From NCBI RefSeq assembly GCF_006438925.1, contig NZ_RCZA01000005.1, positions 248,001 to 312,000 on the forward strand: a stretch of DNA of 64,000 nucleotides. The letters are read 5' to 3'. Position numbers and translations under genes: made by a program. Under the pieces are notes generated by a model. That model had not been told where the DNA came from. It was given only the letters and a program-made list of their open reading frames with translations, and made no database searches. Positions 53,503-62,836 of the stretch are shown piece after piece. Each line of letters starts with the position of its first letter. Position 1 is the first letter of the stretch. The DNA comes from Pseudomonas mandelii. GTDB taxonomy: Bacteria > Pseudomonadota > Gammaproteobacteria > Pseudomonadales > Pseudomonadaceae.

Positions 53503-54378
53503 ATGACGCCAATATTGCTGAACCTCGAAGACGAATTCACCCACCTCACCCTCGCCCCGCAACTCGGTGGCAGCATCGTCAACTGGAGCGTGCGCGACAC
53601 GGGGCTGCCGCTGTTGCGCCACAGTGACGCACACGCGCTGAACACCGGTCTGCCCGGCAAGCTCGGCTGCTTTCCCTTGGCACCGTGGTCAAACCGAATT
53701 TCCGAAGGCGGCTTTGAATGCCCCGAGGGCTGGCTTGCCCTGACACCCAACAGCCTCACCGATCCCTTGCCGATTCACGGCAGCGCCTGGCAACAGCCGT
53801 GGCAGGTGGTTTCGCAGACGCACGATGAAGTCGTCCTGCAACTCGACAGCACCACGCCGTTCGCTTACCGCGCTCGGCAACGATTCCATCTGAGCGACGG
53901 CAAGCTGAGCATTGAATTAAAGGTCACCCATCTGGCCCAACGCCCTGCCTGGCACGGGCTCGGCTTGCATCCCTACTTTCCACGTACCACGGACACCCAG
54001 TTGCAGGCGCCAGCCCGGCACGTCTGGTTGTGTGACGGGACAAAACTGCCGACACAGCTCAGCGCGTTGCCGGCCGAATGGGATTTCCAGTCACTCAAGA
54101 CGTTGCCCGACACATTGGTCGACAACGGCTTCTGCGAATGGGACGGCCACTGCCTGATCCGCCAGCCAGCGTTGGGCTATGAGCTGGAATGCCGGGCCAC
54201 TGGCAGCGATTACTACCTGCTCTACTGCCCGGTGGGCCTGGATTTTTTCTGTATCGAACCGGTGAGCCACCCGGTCAACGCGCATCACCTGCCCGGTCGA
54301 CCGGGGTTGCGACTGCTTGAGCAAGGCGAGTCAGCCGAGCTCGGTTTCAGCCTGCACTATCGCTACCCCAGCAACTGA
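53503..54378 (+). CDS. Aldose 1-epimerase family protein
   Basis: 291 residues of the galactose-mutarotase beta-sandwich. LPIHGSAWQQPWQ carries the first conserved His and LHPYFPRTTDTQ the second. It interconverts sugar anomers, which would provide the uronate anomer used by Udh. It lies behind the lactonase and a repeat. Its stop overlaps the end of the convergent ErcS-like gene by 16 bases, so no terminator separates the two transcripts. Confidence 0.88.
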   Translation: MTPILLNLEDEFTHLTLAPQLGGSIVNWSVRDTGLPLLRHSDAHALNTGLPGKLGCFPLAPWSNRISEGGFECPEGWLALTPNSLTDPLPIHGSAWQQPWQVVSQTHDEVVLQLDSTTPFAYRARQRFHLSDGKLSIELKVTHLAQRPAWHGLGLHPYFPRTTDTQLQAPARHVWLCDGTKLPTQLSALPAEWDFQSLKTLPDTLVDNGFCEWDGHCLIRQPALGYELECRATGSDYYLLYCPVGLDFFCIEPVSHPVNAHHLPGRPGLRLLEQGESAELGFSLHYRYPSN

Positions 54379-56090
54379 CTCAGCACCGCGCGCAACTTGC
54401 CGGGTTTCACCGGTTTGTTCAGCAGCGGTGCGTCGAGTCGCTGCAATGAGCGCCGACACTGGTCCGTGCGGTCGGCAGTGATGATGACCGCCGGAATTAC
54501 CTGGTGGTAATGCTCACGCAAATGCCTGACCACATCACAGCCCACCACCCCGTGATCGAGGTGGTAGTCCGCCAGAATCAGTTCCGGCGGTCGCCCCTGC
54601 AAGGCGGCCAATGCGGAGAATTCATCAGTGGCCGTGACCACTTCGCAGCCCCACTGCCCGAGCAGCGCGCTCATGCTTTCGAGAATGCTCACTTCGTTGT
54701 CCAGCACCAGCAAACGCCGGCCCGGCAACGGGTTCCCCGTTCCTGGCTGTGGCGCCGCCAGACTGATCGGCAGCGGAACCTCATGGGAAATCGGCACGTC
54801 GATGCTGAACATCGAACCGCGCCCCGGCAACGAATGAACCCCGACTTTATAGCCGAGGATCTTGGCGATGCGCTCAACGATGGCCAGCCCCAAGCCCACA
54901 CCCTTGCGGTCGGAGGCGCGGCCGACGTCCAGTTGATTGAACTCGAGGAAGATCGAATCCAGTCGGTCCGCCGCGATCCCGCGCCCGGTGTCCCAGACTT
55001 CCAGGCGCAGCATTTCACCCCGGCGTCTGGCCCCCAGCAGGATGCTGCCCTCGTCGGTGTAGCGGCAGGCGTTGCTGAGGAAGTTGCGCAAGATCCGCGT
55101 CATCAGGCGCAAGTCAGTGCTGATGGCGTAATCGCCCATGTGCACCCGCAGGTTCAACCCTTCGGCTTGGGCCACTGACTGGAATTCCGACACCAACGGC
55201 GCGAGCAATTCATCGAGACGGTACAGCGCAATGTCCGGTTTCACCGCCGCCTGATCAAGCCGGGAAATGTCCAGCAAGTCGGTGAGCAAATCCTCCGCCC
55301 CTTCCAGCGCTTGATGCGTACGCTCCACCAACACCTGTTCGACGTCGGGCAGTTTGCGCTCGCGCAGGGTCGAGATCAGCAAACGCGCGGCGTTGAGCGG
55401 TTGCAGCAGGTCATGGCTGGCGGCGGCGAGGTATTTGTCCTTGCTGCGATTGGCGGCCTCGGCGGCGTCCCGGGCGTCCCGCAAGGCTTGGGCGATCTGT
55501 TTACGCTGGGTGATCTGCTGTTGCAGGTTGCGGTTGGCTTCCAGCAACTCGTCGGTGCGCGCGGTGACGCGCTGCTCCAGTTCGTCGTTGAGTTGCTGCA
55601 GGCGCTGCTGGGCGAGTTTGCGTTCGGTGATGTCGGCGACAAAACCTTCCACCAGCCCTTCCTGATCGGGCTTGAGCAACAGGTTCATCAGCACATCGAG
55701 GCTGCTGCCGTCCTTGCGTCGCAACTGGGTTTCATAGCCGTGCAGGCTGCCCTGGTGCCTGAGGATTTCGCCGATATTCTCCAGCTCCTGTGCACCACCG
55801 ATAAACAGGTTGCTCGCCAGATCCGCCAAGGAAAACAGCACCTCCTGGGGATTGTCGTAACCGAGCATCCGCGCCAGTGCCGGGTTGGCGGCACGCATGC
55901 CTTCCAGGAGGCTGGCCTGGAAGATCCCGTGGACCGCATTTTCGAACAGCCATTTGTAGCGATTGCGCTCGGCTTCCAGCTCGTCGAGGCGCGCAGCCAG
56001 TTCCGGGTAATGACTCTTGCGCGCCGAGTGGCTGCCTAATCCCAGTAACCCCGCCAGCGCCCGTTGCTGTTCGTCAGAGGGCTTCGCCAT
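54363..56090 (-). CDS. Hybrid sensor kinase (ErcS-like)
   Basis: 575 residues from ATG 56090. No membrane segment. Order: a PAS domain (about 45-165), a coiled-coil LQQLNDELEQRVTARTDELLEA, the H-box AAASHDLLQPLNAARLL, the ATPase boxes (FLSNACRYTDEGS, WDTGRGI, GVGLGLAI) and a receiver with the acceptor Asp in ELILADYHLDHG. SHDLLQPLNA is the H-box form of the ErcS/NahK group. It overlaps the ErcA-like gene by 17 bases. In P. aeruginosa ErcS belongs to the regulators of ethanol oxidation; that role is inferred here. Confidence 0.88.
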   Translation of the reverse strand: MAKPSDEQQRALAGLLGLGSHSARKSHYPELAARLDELEAERNRYKWLFENAVHGIFQASLLEGMRAANPALARMLGYDNPQEVLFSLADLASNLFIGGAQELENIGEILRHQGSLHGYETQLRRKDGSSLDVLMNLLLKPDQEGLVEGFVADITERKLAQQRLQQLNDELEQRVTARTDELLEANRNLQQQITQRKQIAQALRDARDAAEAANRSKDKYLAAASHDLLQPLNAARLLISTLRERKLPDVEQVLVERTHQALEGAEDLLTDLLDISRLDQAAVKPDIALYRLDELLAPLVSEFQSVAQAEGLNLRVHMGDYAISTDLRLMTRILRNFLSNACRYTDEGSILLGARRRGEMLRLEVWDTGRGIAADRLDSIFLEFNQLDVGRASDRKGVGLGLAIVERIAKILGYKVGVHSLPGRGSMFSIDVPISHEVPLPISLAAPQPGTGNPLPGRRLLVLDNEVSILESMSALLGQWGCEVVTATDEFSALAALQGRPPELILADYHLDHGVVGCDVVRHLREHYHQVIPAVIITADRTDQCRRSLQRLDAPLLNKPVKPGKLRAVLSQLLG

Positions 56091-57237
56091 AGACGACCTC
56101 GACATCACGCTGACTGGACTCGCGCGGGTTGGTCAGGATGCACGGGTCGTGCATGGCGTGTTGCGACAGGAACGGAATGTCAGCCATGCTGACCCCGTGC
56201 AGTCCGAGGGTTTCGTGGAAGCCGATGGCGTGTTTCAACGCAATCAGATGTTCCACCAGACGCCCGCAAATCTGCCGGTGATTAAGGCCCCGGCAATCGA
56301 TGCCAAAGGTCTCGGCGATCACCTTGAAGCGCTCAGGTGCGGAGCTGTAGTTGAACGCCACCACGTGCTCCACCAGCACCGCGTTGCACAGCCCATGAGG
56401 CAAGTCGAGAAAGCCACCGAGGCTGTGGGACATGGCGTGCACCGCGCCAAGGATCGCGTTGGAGAACGCCAGCCCGGCCTGCATGCTGCCGAGCATGATT
56501 TTCTCGCGCAGGGCAATGTCGTTCGGGTTGGCGATCATCTGCACCAGGTTGCCGTTGATCAGGCGCATCGCTTCGAGTGCGTGGGGATCGGTCAACGGCC
56601 CGTGCCCGGTGGAAACAAACGCTTCGATGGCATGCACCAACGCATCGATGCCGGTACAGGCCGACAGGAACGGGTCCATGCTCAACGTGGTTTCCGGGTC
56701 GATCAGCGACACGTCCGGCACCACCGCTTTACTGACGATGGAGAACTTCATGCGTTCTTGCTGGTTGGAGATGATCACGAATTGCGAGACATCGGCCGAG
56801 GTGCCGGCGGTGGTCGGAATCAGGATCAGCGGCGGGCTCGGGACGCGGATGGTGTCCACACCTTCGAATTCGAGGATGCTGCGCCCATGGGCGACAACAA
56901 TGCCGATGCCTTTGCCGCAATCCATCGGGCTGCCGCCACCGACGGCCACGATCACATCGCAATGATTTTCCCGGTACAGATCGGCGCCGAGCATCACTTC
57001 TTCGACCCGCGGGTTGGGCGAGACTGCGCTGTACAGGAAATACTCAATGCCCTGGGCTTGAAGGCTGGCCTCGACATCGGCGACCCAGCCGGCAGCAATC
57101 ACACCGGGATCGCTGACCAGCAGCACCTTACGGGCACCAAAGGTTTTGGCGCAATTGCCGACGTTGTGCCGGCAGCCCGCGCCAAAGATGATTTCAGGTG
57201 AAACGAATTTACGCAGCTGGCTGAGACTCTGGCTCAT
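56074..57237 (-). CDS. ercA: Iron-containing alcohol dehydrogenase (ErcA-like)
   Basis: 387 residues from ATG 57237. The group III alcohol-dehydrogenase blocks are present: GGGSPMDCGKGIG for NAD, PTTAGTSADVSQF, and the metal ligands in IDALVHAIEAF and GAVHAMSHSLGGFLDLPHG. The surroundings (pqq genes, ErcS-like kinase) match the P. aeruginosa ercA neighbourhood, where the protein has a regulatory part in ethanol oxidation. The gene is 230 bases from pqqE; a REP pair lies in the gap, and no PqqH-like peptidase gene is found there. Confidence 0.88.
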   Translation of the reverse strand: MSQSLSQLRKFVSPEIIFGAGCRHNVGNCAKTFGARKVLLVSDPGVIAAGWVADVEASLQAQGIEYFLYSAVSPNPRVEEVMLGADLYRENHCDVIVAVGGGSPMDCGKGIGIVVAHGRSILEFEGVDTIRVPSPPLILIPTTAGTSADVSQFVIISNQQERMKFSIVSKAVVPDVSLIDPETTLSMDPFLSACTGIDALVHAIEAFVSTGHGPLTDPHALEAMRLINGNLVQMIANPNDIALREKIMLGSMQAGLAFSNAILGAVHAMSHSLGGFLDLPHGLCNAVLVEHVVAFNYSSAPERFKVIAETFGIDCRGLNHRQICGRLVEHLIALKHAIGFHETLGLHGVSMADIPFLSQHAMHDPCILTNPRESSQRDVEVVYGEAL

Positions 57238-57354
57238 TGGAAAGCCTGTTTTTATTGTTTTGGAAGGTAACGTCCACACTAAAGCATCCGGCTGTGAATG
57301 CAATCAGACCAATGGGTAGCAGGCTGGTGTCCTCAAATCCTGTATCCACCGCAG

Positions 57355-57456
57355 ATCCCCTGTGGGAGCGGGCTTGCTCGCGAAAGCGGTGGATCAGTCG
57401 ACATCAATGTTGAATGTAATGCCGCCTTCGCGAGCAAGCCCGCTCCCACAGGGGAT
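57355..57456. repeat. REP pair
   Basis: Arms begin ATCCCCTGTGGGAGCGGGCT and end with the complement (57427-57456). The GCGGGC version of the core differs by one base from the other copies. It separates pqqE and the ErcA-like gene. Confidence 0.88.
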
Positions 57457-57470
57457 TTGTTCCGTTTGAT

Positions 57471-58613
57471 TCATCCGCGGTAGATCAATCGCGAAGCCTT
57501 CTCGTTCCGCAGCGTCAGGTGTTCCATGCCCAGCCCCGGTGCGTCGGCTTCCTCGCGAGCCTTGAGAATCACACCGTGATGCGGTGACTTGCTGCACACC
57601 GGGTCAGCGTTGGCAGCGTCGCCGGTCAGCATGAATGCCTGGCAGCGGCAGCCGCCCAGATCGTTGTGCTTTTCATCGCAGGAGCGGCACGGTTCCTTCA
57701 TCCAGTCATCGCCACGAAAGCGATTGAAACCGAAAGAATCAGTCCAGATGTGCTCGATACTGTGCTCGCGCACATTGGGAAACTGCACCGGCAACTGTCG
57801 GGCGCTGTGGCAAGGCAACGCTGTGCCGTCCGGGGTGATGTCGAGAAACAGATTGGCCCAGCCGTTCATGCAGGTCTTGGGGCGTTCTTCGTAGTAATCC
57901 GGGGTGACGAAGATCAGCTTGCACGGGTGGCCCTGCGCTTCAAGACGCTCGCGGTATTCGTTGGTGATGCGCTCGGCACGCTGCAATTGTTCGCGCGTGG
58001 GTAACAGGCCAACCCGGTTGAGCTCGGCCCAGCCGTAGAACTGGCACGTCGCCAATTCGACGAAATCCGCTTCCAGTTCCAGGCACAAGTCGATGATCTG
58101 CGCGATCTGGTCGATGTTGTGCCGATGGGTGACGAAGTTCAGCACCATCGGGTAGCCCTGGGCCTTTACCGCGCGGGCCATGGCGAGTTTCTGGGCGAAG
58201 GCCTTGCGCGAACCGGCGAGCATGTTGTTCACCGCTTCATCGGCAGCCTGGAAGCTGATCTGAATATGGTCCAGCCCCGCGACCTTGAAATCGCGTACTT
58301 TCCGCTCGGTCAGGCCGATGCCCGAGGTGATCAGGTTGGTGTAGTAACCCATGTCCCGGGCGGCTTTGATCAGTTCGGCCAGGTCTTGACGAACCAACGG
58401 TTCACCGCCGGAAAAACCCAGCTGCGCGGCGCCCATCTCCCGGGCTTCGCGGAACACCCGGATCCATTCTTCGGTGCTCAACTCTTCGCCTGATTGGGCA
58501 AAGTCCAGCGGGTTGGAGCAATACGGGCATTGCAGCGGGCAACGGTAGGTCAGCTCCGCCAACAGCCACAGCGGTGGCCCCGGACGCGAGTCATTCGATC
58601 CAGAATTGAGCAT
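57471..58613 (-). CDS. pqqE: PqqA peptide cyclase (radical SAM)
   Basis: 380 residues from ATG 58613 (GGAGG upstream). The radical SAM motif is CPLQCPYC (CxxxCxxC). The C-terminal SPASM cysteines are seen in [20 protein letters not shown] and [19 protein letters not shown]. The enzyme forms the Glu-Tyr carbon-carbon bond in PqqA, the first step of PQQ synthesis, with PqqD as carrier. Its start overlaps the end of pqqD by 23 bases. Confidence 0.97.
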   Translation of the reverse strand: MLNSGSNDSRPGPPLWLLAELTYRCPLQCPYCSNPLDFAQSGEELSTEEWIRVFREAREMGAAQLGFSGGEPLVRQDLAELIKAARDMGYYTNLITSGIGLTERKVRDFKVAGLDHIQISFQAADEAVNNMLAGSRKAFAQKLAMARAVKAQGYPMVLNFVTHRHNIDQIAQIIDLCLELEADFVELATCQFYGWAELNRVGLLPTREQLQRAERITNEYRERLEAQGHPCKLIFVTPDYYEERPKTCMNGWANLFLDITPDGTALPCHSARQLPVQFPNVREHSIEHIWTDSFGFNRFRGDDWMKEPCRSCDEKHNDLGGCRCQAFMLTGDAANADPVCSKSPHHGVILKAREEADAPGLGMEHLTLRNEKASRLIYRG

Positions 58614-58863
58614 GGGCCACCTCCAGAAATGCCAGCACATCTTCGTCGATCCCCGGTACGCCGGGGAAATTCGCAGACAGTAAATCAATGATCGCCGCGA
58701 CGCTGCGCTGGCCGTCCATCAGATCGAGGATCTGCCCGGCACTGGCATTGAGTTTGATCATGCCTTCGGGATACAGCAGCACGTGACAGTCTTGCCGAGG
58801 TTCCCATTGCAGGCGAAAACCCTGACGCAGCGACGGTGATTGCTCGCGGTTGATCAGGCTCAC
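58591..58863 (-). CDS. pqqD: PqqA-binding chaperone
   Basis: 90 residues from GTG 58863, which overlaps the pqqC stop as GTGA. It begins [20 protein letters not shown], then [23 protein letters not shown], the PqqD winged-helix form. It binds the PqqA peptide and presents it to PqqE. Overlaps on both sides show tight translational coupling within the operon. Confidence 0.94.
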   Translation of the reverse strand: MSLINREQSPSLRQGFRLQWEPRQDCHVLLYPEGMIKLNASAGQILDLMDGQRSVAAIIDLLSANFPGVPGIDEDVLAFLEVAHAQFWIE

Positions 58864-59612
58864 AGGGCAATCCCCCGGTGCCAGACGTTCGAGTGGGTGA
58901 CGGTGTGATACGGCGGGCGCTCCAGCTCGTAGGCCATGCTCATGGCATCGAGCATGCTCCACAGCACGTCGAGCTTGAATTGCAGGATTTCCAGCATGCG
59001 TTGCTGGCCTTCGACCGTGACGTAGTGCGCCAGGGTGATGCGCAAGCCATGCTCGACATCCCGTCGCGCCTGACTCAGGCGAGTACGGAAATAGTCGTAA
59101 CCGCCGACGTCGATCCACGGGTAATGGGCCGGCCAGGCATCGAGCCGGGATTGGTGGATCTGTGGCGCAAACAGCTCGGTCAGCGAACTGCTGGCGGCTT
59201 CCTGCCAACAGGCGCGACGGGCGAAATTGACGTAGGCGTCCACGGCGAAACGGACACCGGGCAGCACCAATTCCTGTGAAAGGATTTGCTCGCGATCCAG
59301 TCCCACCGCTTCGCCCAGACGCAGCCAGGCTTCGATCCCGCCTTCGCTGCCGGGTGCACCGTCGTGATCGAGAATTCGTTGCAACCATTCCCGGCGCACG
59401 TCGCGGTCCGGGCAGTTGGCGAGAATCGCCGCGTCTTTCAGGGGGATGTTCACCTGGTAATAGAAGCGATTGGCGACCCAGCCTTGAATCTGCTCGCGGG
59501 TTGATCGGCCGGCGTACATGGCTTGGTGGAATGGATGGTGGATGTGGTAATAGGCGCCTTTGGCGCGCAGGGCCGCTTCGAATTCGGTGGGGGTCATTGC
59601 TTTGTCAGTCAT
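58860..59612 (-). CDS. pqqC: PQQ synthase (final oxidation step)
   Basis: 250 residues from ATG 59612 (GGAGA upstream), exactly the usual PqqC length. Helical heme-oxygenase-like fold with [15 protein letters not shown] and [16 protein letters not shown] near the start, and [15 protein letters not shown] further on. It carries out the ring closure and eight-electron oxidation of the intermediate without metal. A REP pair lies between this gene and pqqB upstream, unusual inside an operon. Confidence 0.97.
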   Translation of the reverse strand: MTDKAMTPTEFEAALRAKGAYYHIHHPFHQAMYAGRSTREQIQGWVANRFYYQVNIPLKDAAILANCPDRDVRREWLQRILDHDGAPGSEGGIEAWLRLGEAVGLDREQILSQELVLPGVRFAVDAYVNFARRACWQEAASSSLTELFAPQIHQSRLDAWPAHYPWIDVGGYDYFRTRLSQARRDVEHGLRITLAHYVTVEGQQRMLEILQFKLDVLWSMLDAMSMAYELERPPYHTVTHSNVWHRGIAL

Positions 59613-59658
59613 TGCGGTTCTCCGGGGAACAACCGTTGGATTCTGCGGTGTCTGGACT

Positions 59659-59762
59659 GGCCCCATCGCGAGCAGGCTCGCTCCCACATTGGGATTGTGG
59701 TGTACACAAAATCTGTGTTCACACCGATCAACTGTGGGAGCGAGCCTGCTCGCGATGAGGCC
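59659..59762. repeat. REP pair inside the pqq operon
   Basis: Arms 59659-59688 and 59733-59762, core as in the other GTGGGAGCGAGCCTGCTCGC copies. The right arm lies six bases after the pqqB stop on the leftward reading, so an RNA hairpin would form between the pqqB and pqqC messages. Confidence 0.9.
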
Positions 59763-59767
59763 ATCCG

Positions 59768-60682
59768 CTACAGCTCGATACTCATGCCGTCAAACGCCAC
59801 TTCGATCCCGCGCCGCTCCAGCAGCGCCCGCTCGGCCGAGTCTTCATCGAGGATCGGGTTGGTGTTGTTAATGTGGATCAGCACCTTGCGCTGGCGGGTG
59901 AAGCCTTCAAGGATCTCGAGCATGCCGCCAGGGCCGCTTTGCGACAGGTGACCCATTTCACTGCCCAGGTTTTGGCCGACTTCGCAGACTCGCATCTCGT
60001 CGTCGCGCCACAAGGTGCCGTCCAGCAACAGGCAATCGGCGCGTTGCATCCAGCTCAAAACCTCGTCGTCGACCTGTCCCAGGCCAGGCGCGTAAAACAG
60101 CGAAGCACCGCTGCGCCGGTCTTCGATGAACAAACCGATGGTGTCGCCCGGCTGCGGATTGCCGCGATTGGGCGAATACGGTGGTGCGTTGCTGACCAAG
60201 GGGATCGCGCGAAATCGCAGATGTGCGCAAGCGGAGATGCTGAACGGCTCGCGATCGAGCCCGACCGGTTGCCACTGCAACCCACCGTTCCAGTGCTTGA
60301 GCATGGTGAACAACGGGAAGCCGCTGCTCAGGTCTTCATGGACCCGTTCGGTGCACCAGACCGAATGCGGGCAACCCTCGCGCAGACTCAGCAGGCCGGT
60401 GCAGTGGTCGATCTGGCTGTCCAGCAGGACGACGCCAGCGATCGCGGTATCACGCACCCGGCGCGCCGGTTGCAGCGGCGCGAAACTCTCGAGTTGCGCG
60501 CGAATGTCCGGTGAAGCATTGCACAGCACCCAATCCACACCGTTGTCGCTCAGGGCAATCGAGGACTGGGTGCGCCGTTGGGCCCGCAGGCTGCCATTGC
60601 GCATCGCGGCGCACTGGCGGCAGTTGCAATTCCATTGCGGAAAACCACCGCCAGCGGCGGATCCGAGAACGCGAATGTGCAT
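59768..60682 (-). CDS. pqqB: PqqB metallo-hydrolase-fold protein
   Basis: 304 residues from ATG 60682, the standard length. It begins [20 protein letters not shown] followed by C, and keeps the CNCRQC cysteine pair plus [18 protein letters not shown], the metallo-beta-lactamase-type metal motif DxxHxxG in diverged form. PqqB hydroxylates the Glu-Tyr intermediate in recent work. It lies 55 bases after pqqA, with a hairpin in between. Confidence 0.97.
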   Translation of the reverse strand: MHIRVLGSAAGGGFPQWNCNCRQCAAMRNGSLRAQRRTQSSIALSDNGVDWVLCNASPDIRAQLESFAPLQPARRVRDTAIAGVVLLDSQIDHCTGLLSLREGCPHSVWCTERVHEDLSSGFPLFTMLKHWNGGLQWQPVGLDREPFSISACAHLRFRAIPLVSNAPPYSPNRGNPQPGDTIGLFIEDRRSGASLFYAPGLGQVDDEVLSWMQRADCLLLDGTLWRDDEMRVCEVGQNLGSEMGHLSQSGPGGMLEILEGFTRQRKVLIHINNTNPILDEDSAERALLERRGIEVAFDGMSIEL

Positions 60683-60704
60683 GGGCAATGCTCCAGAAGG
60701 CAGG

Positions 60705-60730
60705 CCCGGCCAACGCAACAGCTGGCCGGG
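60705..60730 (-). promoter_or_regulatory. Hairpin between pqqA and pqqB
   Basis: CCCGGCCA and TGGCCGGG form a perfect 8-bp stem with a 10-base loop and no T-tract. It may be an RNA processing or partial termination point that leaves pqqA message in excess over the enzymes. Confidence 0.6.
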
Positions 60731-60737
60731 TGAACAA

Positions 60738-60809
60738 TCAGCGGTTGGCGAAATACATCGTCACTTCGAAGCCAATGCGCAGATCGGTAAACGCGGGTTT
60801 AGTCCACAT
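60738..60809 (-). CDS. pqqA: PQQ precursor peptide
   Basis: A 23-residue peptide starting [19 protein letters not shown] and ending ANR. The two residues joined in PQQ are the Glu and Tyr of the EVTMY motif. A good ribosome site (GAGGA) lies about nine bases before the ATG. The start position and length match known Pseudomonas PqqA. It heads the leftward pqqABCDE operon. Confidence 0.97.
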   Translation of the reverse strand: MWTKPAFTDLRIGFEVTMYFANR

Positions 60810-60953
60810 GGGTCAATCCTCTTCTTATGCCGGACGATTCCGGTAAAGCCATTAATGCACGGGGGGCCAGGCACCCGAATGCTACTTTCGAACGAGGTGG
60901 CGGCGTGCATTGGTAGGGGGTGTTGCGGGGTTTTTTAGTACACACAAAACCAA

Positions 60954-61043
60954 TGTGGGAGCGAGCCTGCTCGCGAAGGCGGCCTGACAGTCAACATCAA
61001 TGTTGAATGTGCTGGCCTCTTCGCGAGCAGGCTCGCTCCCACA
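60954..61043. repeat. REP pair
   Basis: Arms 60954-60977 and 61020-61043 are perfect 24-base complements; the loop contains ATCAATGTTGAATGT. It lies between the aldehyde dehydrogenase stop and the pqqA promoter region (60810-60953). Confidence 0.88.
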
Positions 61044-61066
61044 GGGGGTGTGTGGTGCTTGCTAGA

Positions 61067-62587
61067 TTAGAAGAACCCCATCGGATTGATGTCGTAGCTC
61101 ACCAGCAGGTTTTTGGTCTGCTGATAATGGTCGAGCATCATCTTGTGGTTTTCACGGCCGACACCGGATTTCTTGTAGCCCCCGAACGCGGCGTGGGCCG
61201 GGTACAGGTGGTAGCAGTTGGTCCAGACACGCCCGGCCTTGATCGCCCGGCCCATGCGGTAGGCACGGTTGATGTCGCGGGTCCATAGACCGGCGCCGAG
61301 GCCGAACTCGCTGTCGTTGGCAATCGCCAGGGCTTCGGCTTCGTCCTTGAAGGTGGTGATACCCACCACCGGGCCGAAGATTTCTTCCTGGAACACGCGC
61401 ATTTTGTTGTGTCCCTTGAGCAGGGTCGGCTGGATGTAATAACCCGTCGACAAATCGCCCTCAAGACGCTCGGCCGCGCCGCCGGTGAGCAGCTCGGCGC
61501 CCTCCTCCTGAGCAATTTTCAGGTACGAGAGAATCTTGTCGTATTGCTGCTCGGACGCCTGGGCGCCGACCATGGTTTCAGTGTCCAGCGGGTTGCCGCG
61601 CTTGATCTTGACGATCTTCTGCATCACCACTTTCATGAAGTCGTCGTAGATCGACTCCTGCACCAGCGCTCGCGATGGACAGGTGCAGACTTCGCCCTGG
61701 TTGAAGAACGCCAGCACCAAACCTTCGGCGGCCTTTTCGATGAACTGTGGCTCGGCTTGCATGATGTCTTCGAAGAAGATGTTCGGCGACTTGCCGCCCA
61801 GTTCGACCGTGCTCGGAATGATGTTCTCGGCCGCGCATTTCATGATGTGCGCGCCAATCGGGGTGGAACCGGTGAAGGCGATCTTGGCGATGCGCTTGCT
61901 GGTGGCCAGCGCCTCACCCGCTTCGCGACCGAAGCCCTGGACGATGTTCAGCACACCGGCCGGCAGCAAATCGGCGATCAGCTCGGCGAAGACCATGATC
62001 GACAGCGGCGTCTGCTCGGCGGGTTTAAGTACCACGCAGTTACCGGCGGCCAGGGCCGGGGCGAGTTTCCAGGCGGCCATCAGCAGCGGGAAGTTCCACG
62101 GAATGATCTGCCCGACCACGCCCAATGGCTCGTGGAAGTGATAGGCGGTGGTCAGCTCGTTGATCTCGGCGGCACCGCCCTCTTGAGCGCGGATGCAACC
62201 GGCGAAGTAACGGAAATGGTCGGCGGCCAGTGGCACGTCGGCATTCAGGGTTTCGCGCACGGCTTTGCCGTTGTCCCAGGTTTCGGTGACGGCGAGGATT
62301 TCCAGGTTCTGTTCGATACGGTCGGCAATTTTCAGCAGCACCAGCGAGCGGTCCTGCGCCGAGGTTTTGCCCCAGGCGTCAGCCGCGGCATGCGCTGCGT
62401 CGAGAGCTTTTTCGATGTCGGCGGCGCTGGAGCGCGGGAATTCGGCGATCACTTCACCGGTGACCGGCGAAGAATTGGTGAAGTACTCACCATTGACCGG
62501 CGGGACGAACTCGCCGCCGATGAAATTGCCGTAGCGCGGTTTAAACGTAACGACGGCGCCAGGTGTACCAGGTTGTGCGTAGATCAT
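61067..62587 (-). CDS. exaC: NAD-dependent aldehyde dehydrogenase (ExaC/PedI-like)
   Basis: 506 residues from ATG 62587 (AGAGG upstream). The catalytic Cys is in [17 protein letters not shown] and the general-base Glu in [12 protein letters not shown]; the NAD loop is [12 protein letters not shown]. It oxidises acetaldehyde and related aldehydes from alcohol oxidation to acids. It directly follows the quinoprotein alcohol dehydrogenase in the same direction, the order of pedH-pedI in P. putida rather than the divergent exaA/exaBC of P. aeruginosa. Confidence 0.93.
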   Translation of the reverse strand: MIYAQPGTPGAVVTFKPRYGNFIGGEFVPPVNGEYFTNSSPVTGEVIAEFPRSSAADIEKALDAAHAAADAWGKTSAQDRSLVLLKIADRIEQNLEILAVTETWDNGKAVRETLNADVPLAADHFRYFAGCIRAQEGGAAEINELTTAYHFHEPLGVVGQIIPWNFPLLMAAWKLAPALAAGNCVVLKPAEQTPLSIMVFAELIADLLPAGVLNIVQGFGREAGEALATSKRIAKIAFTGSTPIGAHIMKCAAENIIPSTVELGGKSPNIFFEDIMQAEPQFIEKAAEGLVLAFFNQGEVCTCPSRALVQESIYDDFMKVVMQKIVKIKRGNPLDTETMVGAQASEQQYDKILSYLKIAQEEGAELLTGGAAERLEGDLSTGYYIQPTLLKGHNKMRVFQEEIFGPVVGITTFKDEAEALAIANDSEFGLGAGLWTRDINRAYRMGRAIKAGRVWTNCYHLYPAHAAFGGYKKSGVGRENHKMMLDHYQQTKNLLVSYDINPMGFF

Positions 62588-62722
62588 GGTGGGCCTCTGT
62601 CTGGGTCGATGCCTGTCGGGCAAACAGGCGATGAACCGATAGTAGAGAGCCCCACGCGTCAGACGAATGCGCCGTTGGCAGGAGGACTCTCGTTATTTGG
62701 TAGTAGATTCGCGCCAATCCCA

Positions 62723-62814
62723 CTGTGGGAGCGAGCCTGCTCGCGATGGGGCCATTACATTCAACATAGATGTTGGCTGATGGACCGCTATCGCGAGCAG
62801 GCTCACTCCCACAG
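62723..62814. repeat. REP pair between the alcohol and aldehyde dehydrogenase genes
   Basis: Arms 62723-62747 and 62790-62814, complementary with one mismatch (CTCACTCCC in the right arm). Core of the GTGGGAGCGAGCCTGCTCGC class. Confidence 0.88.
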
Positions 62815-62836
62815 GGGTTATGCGGTGGATTTGAAG

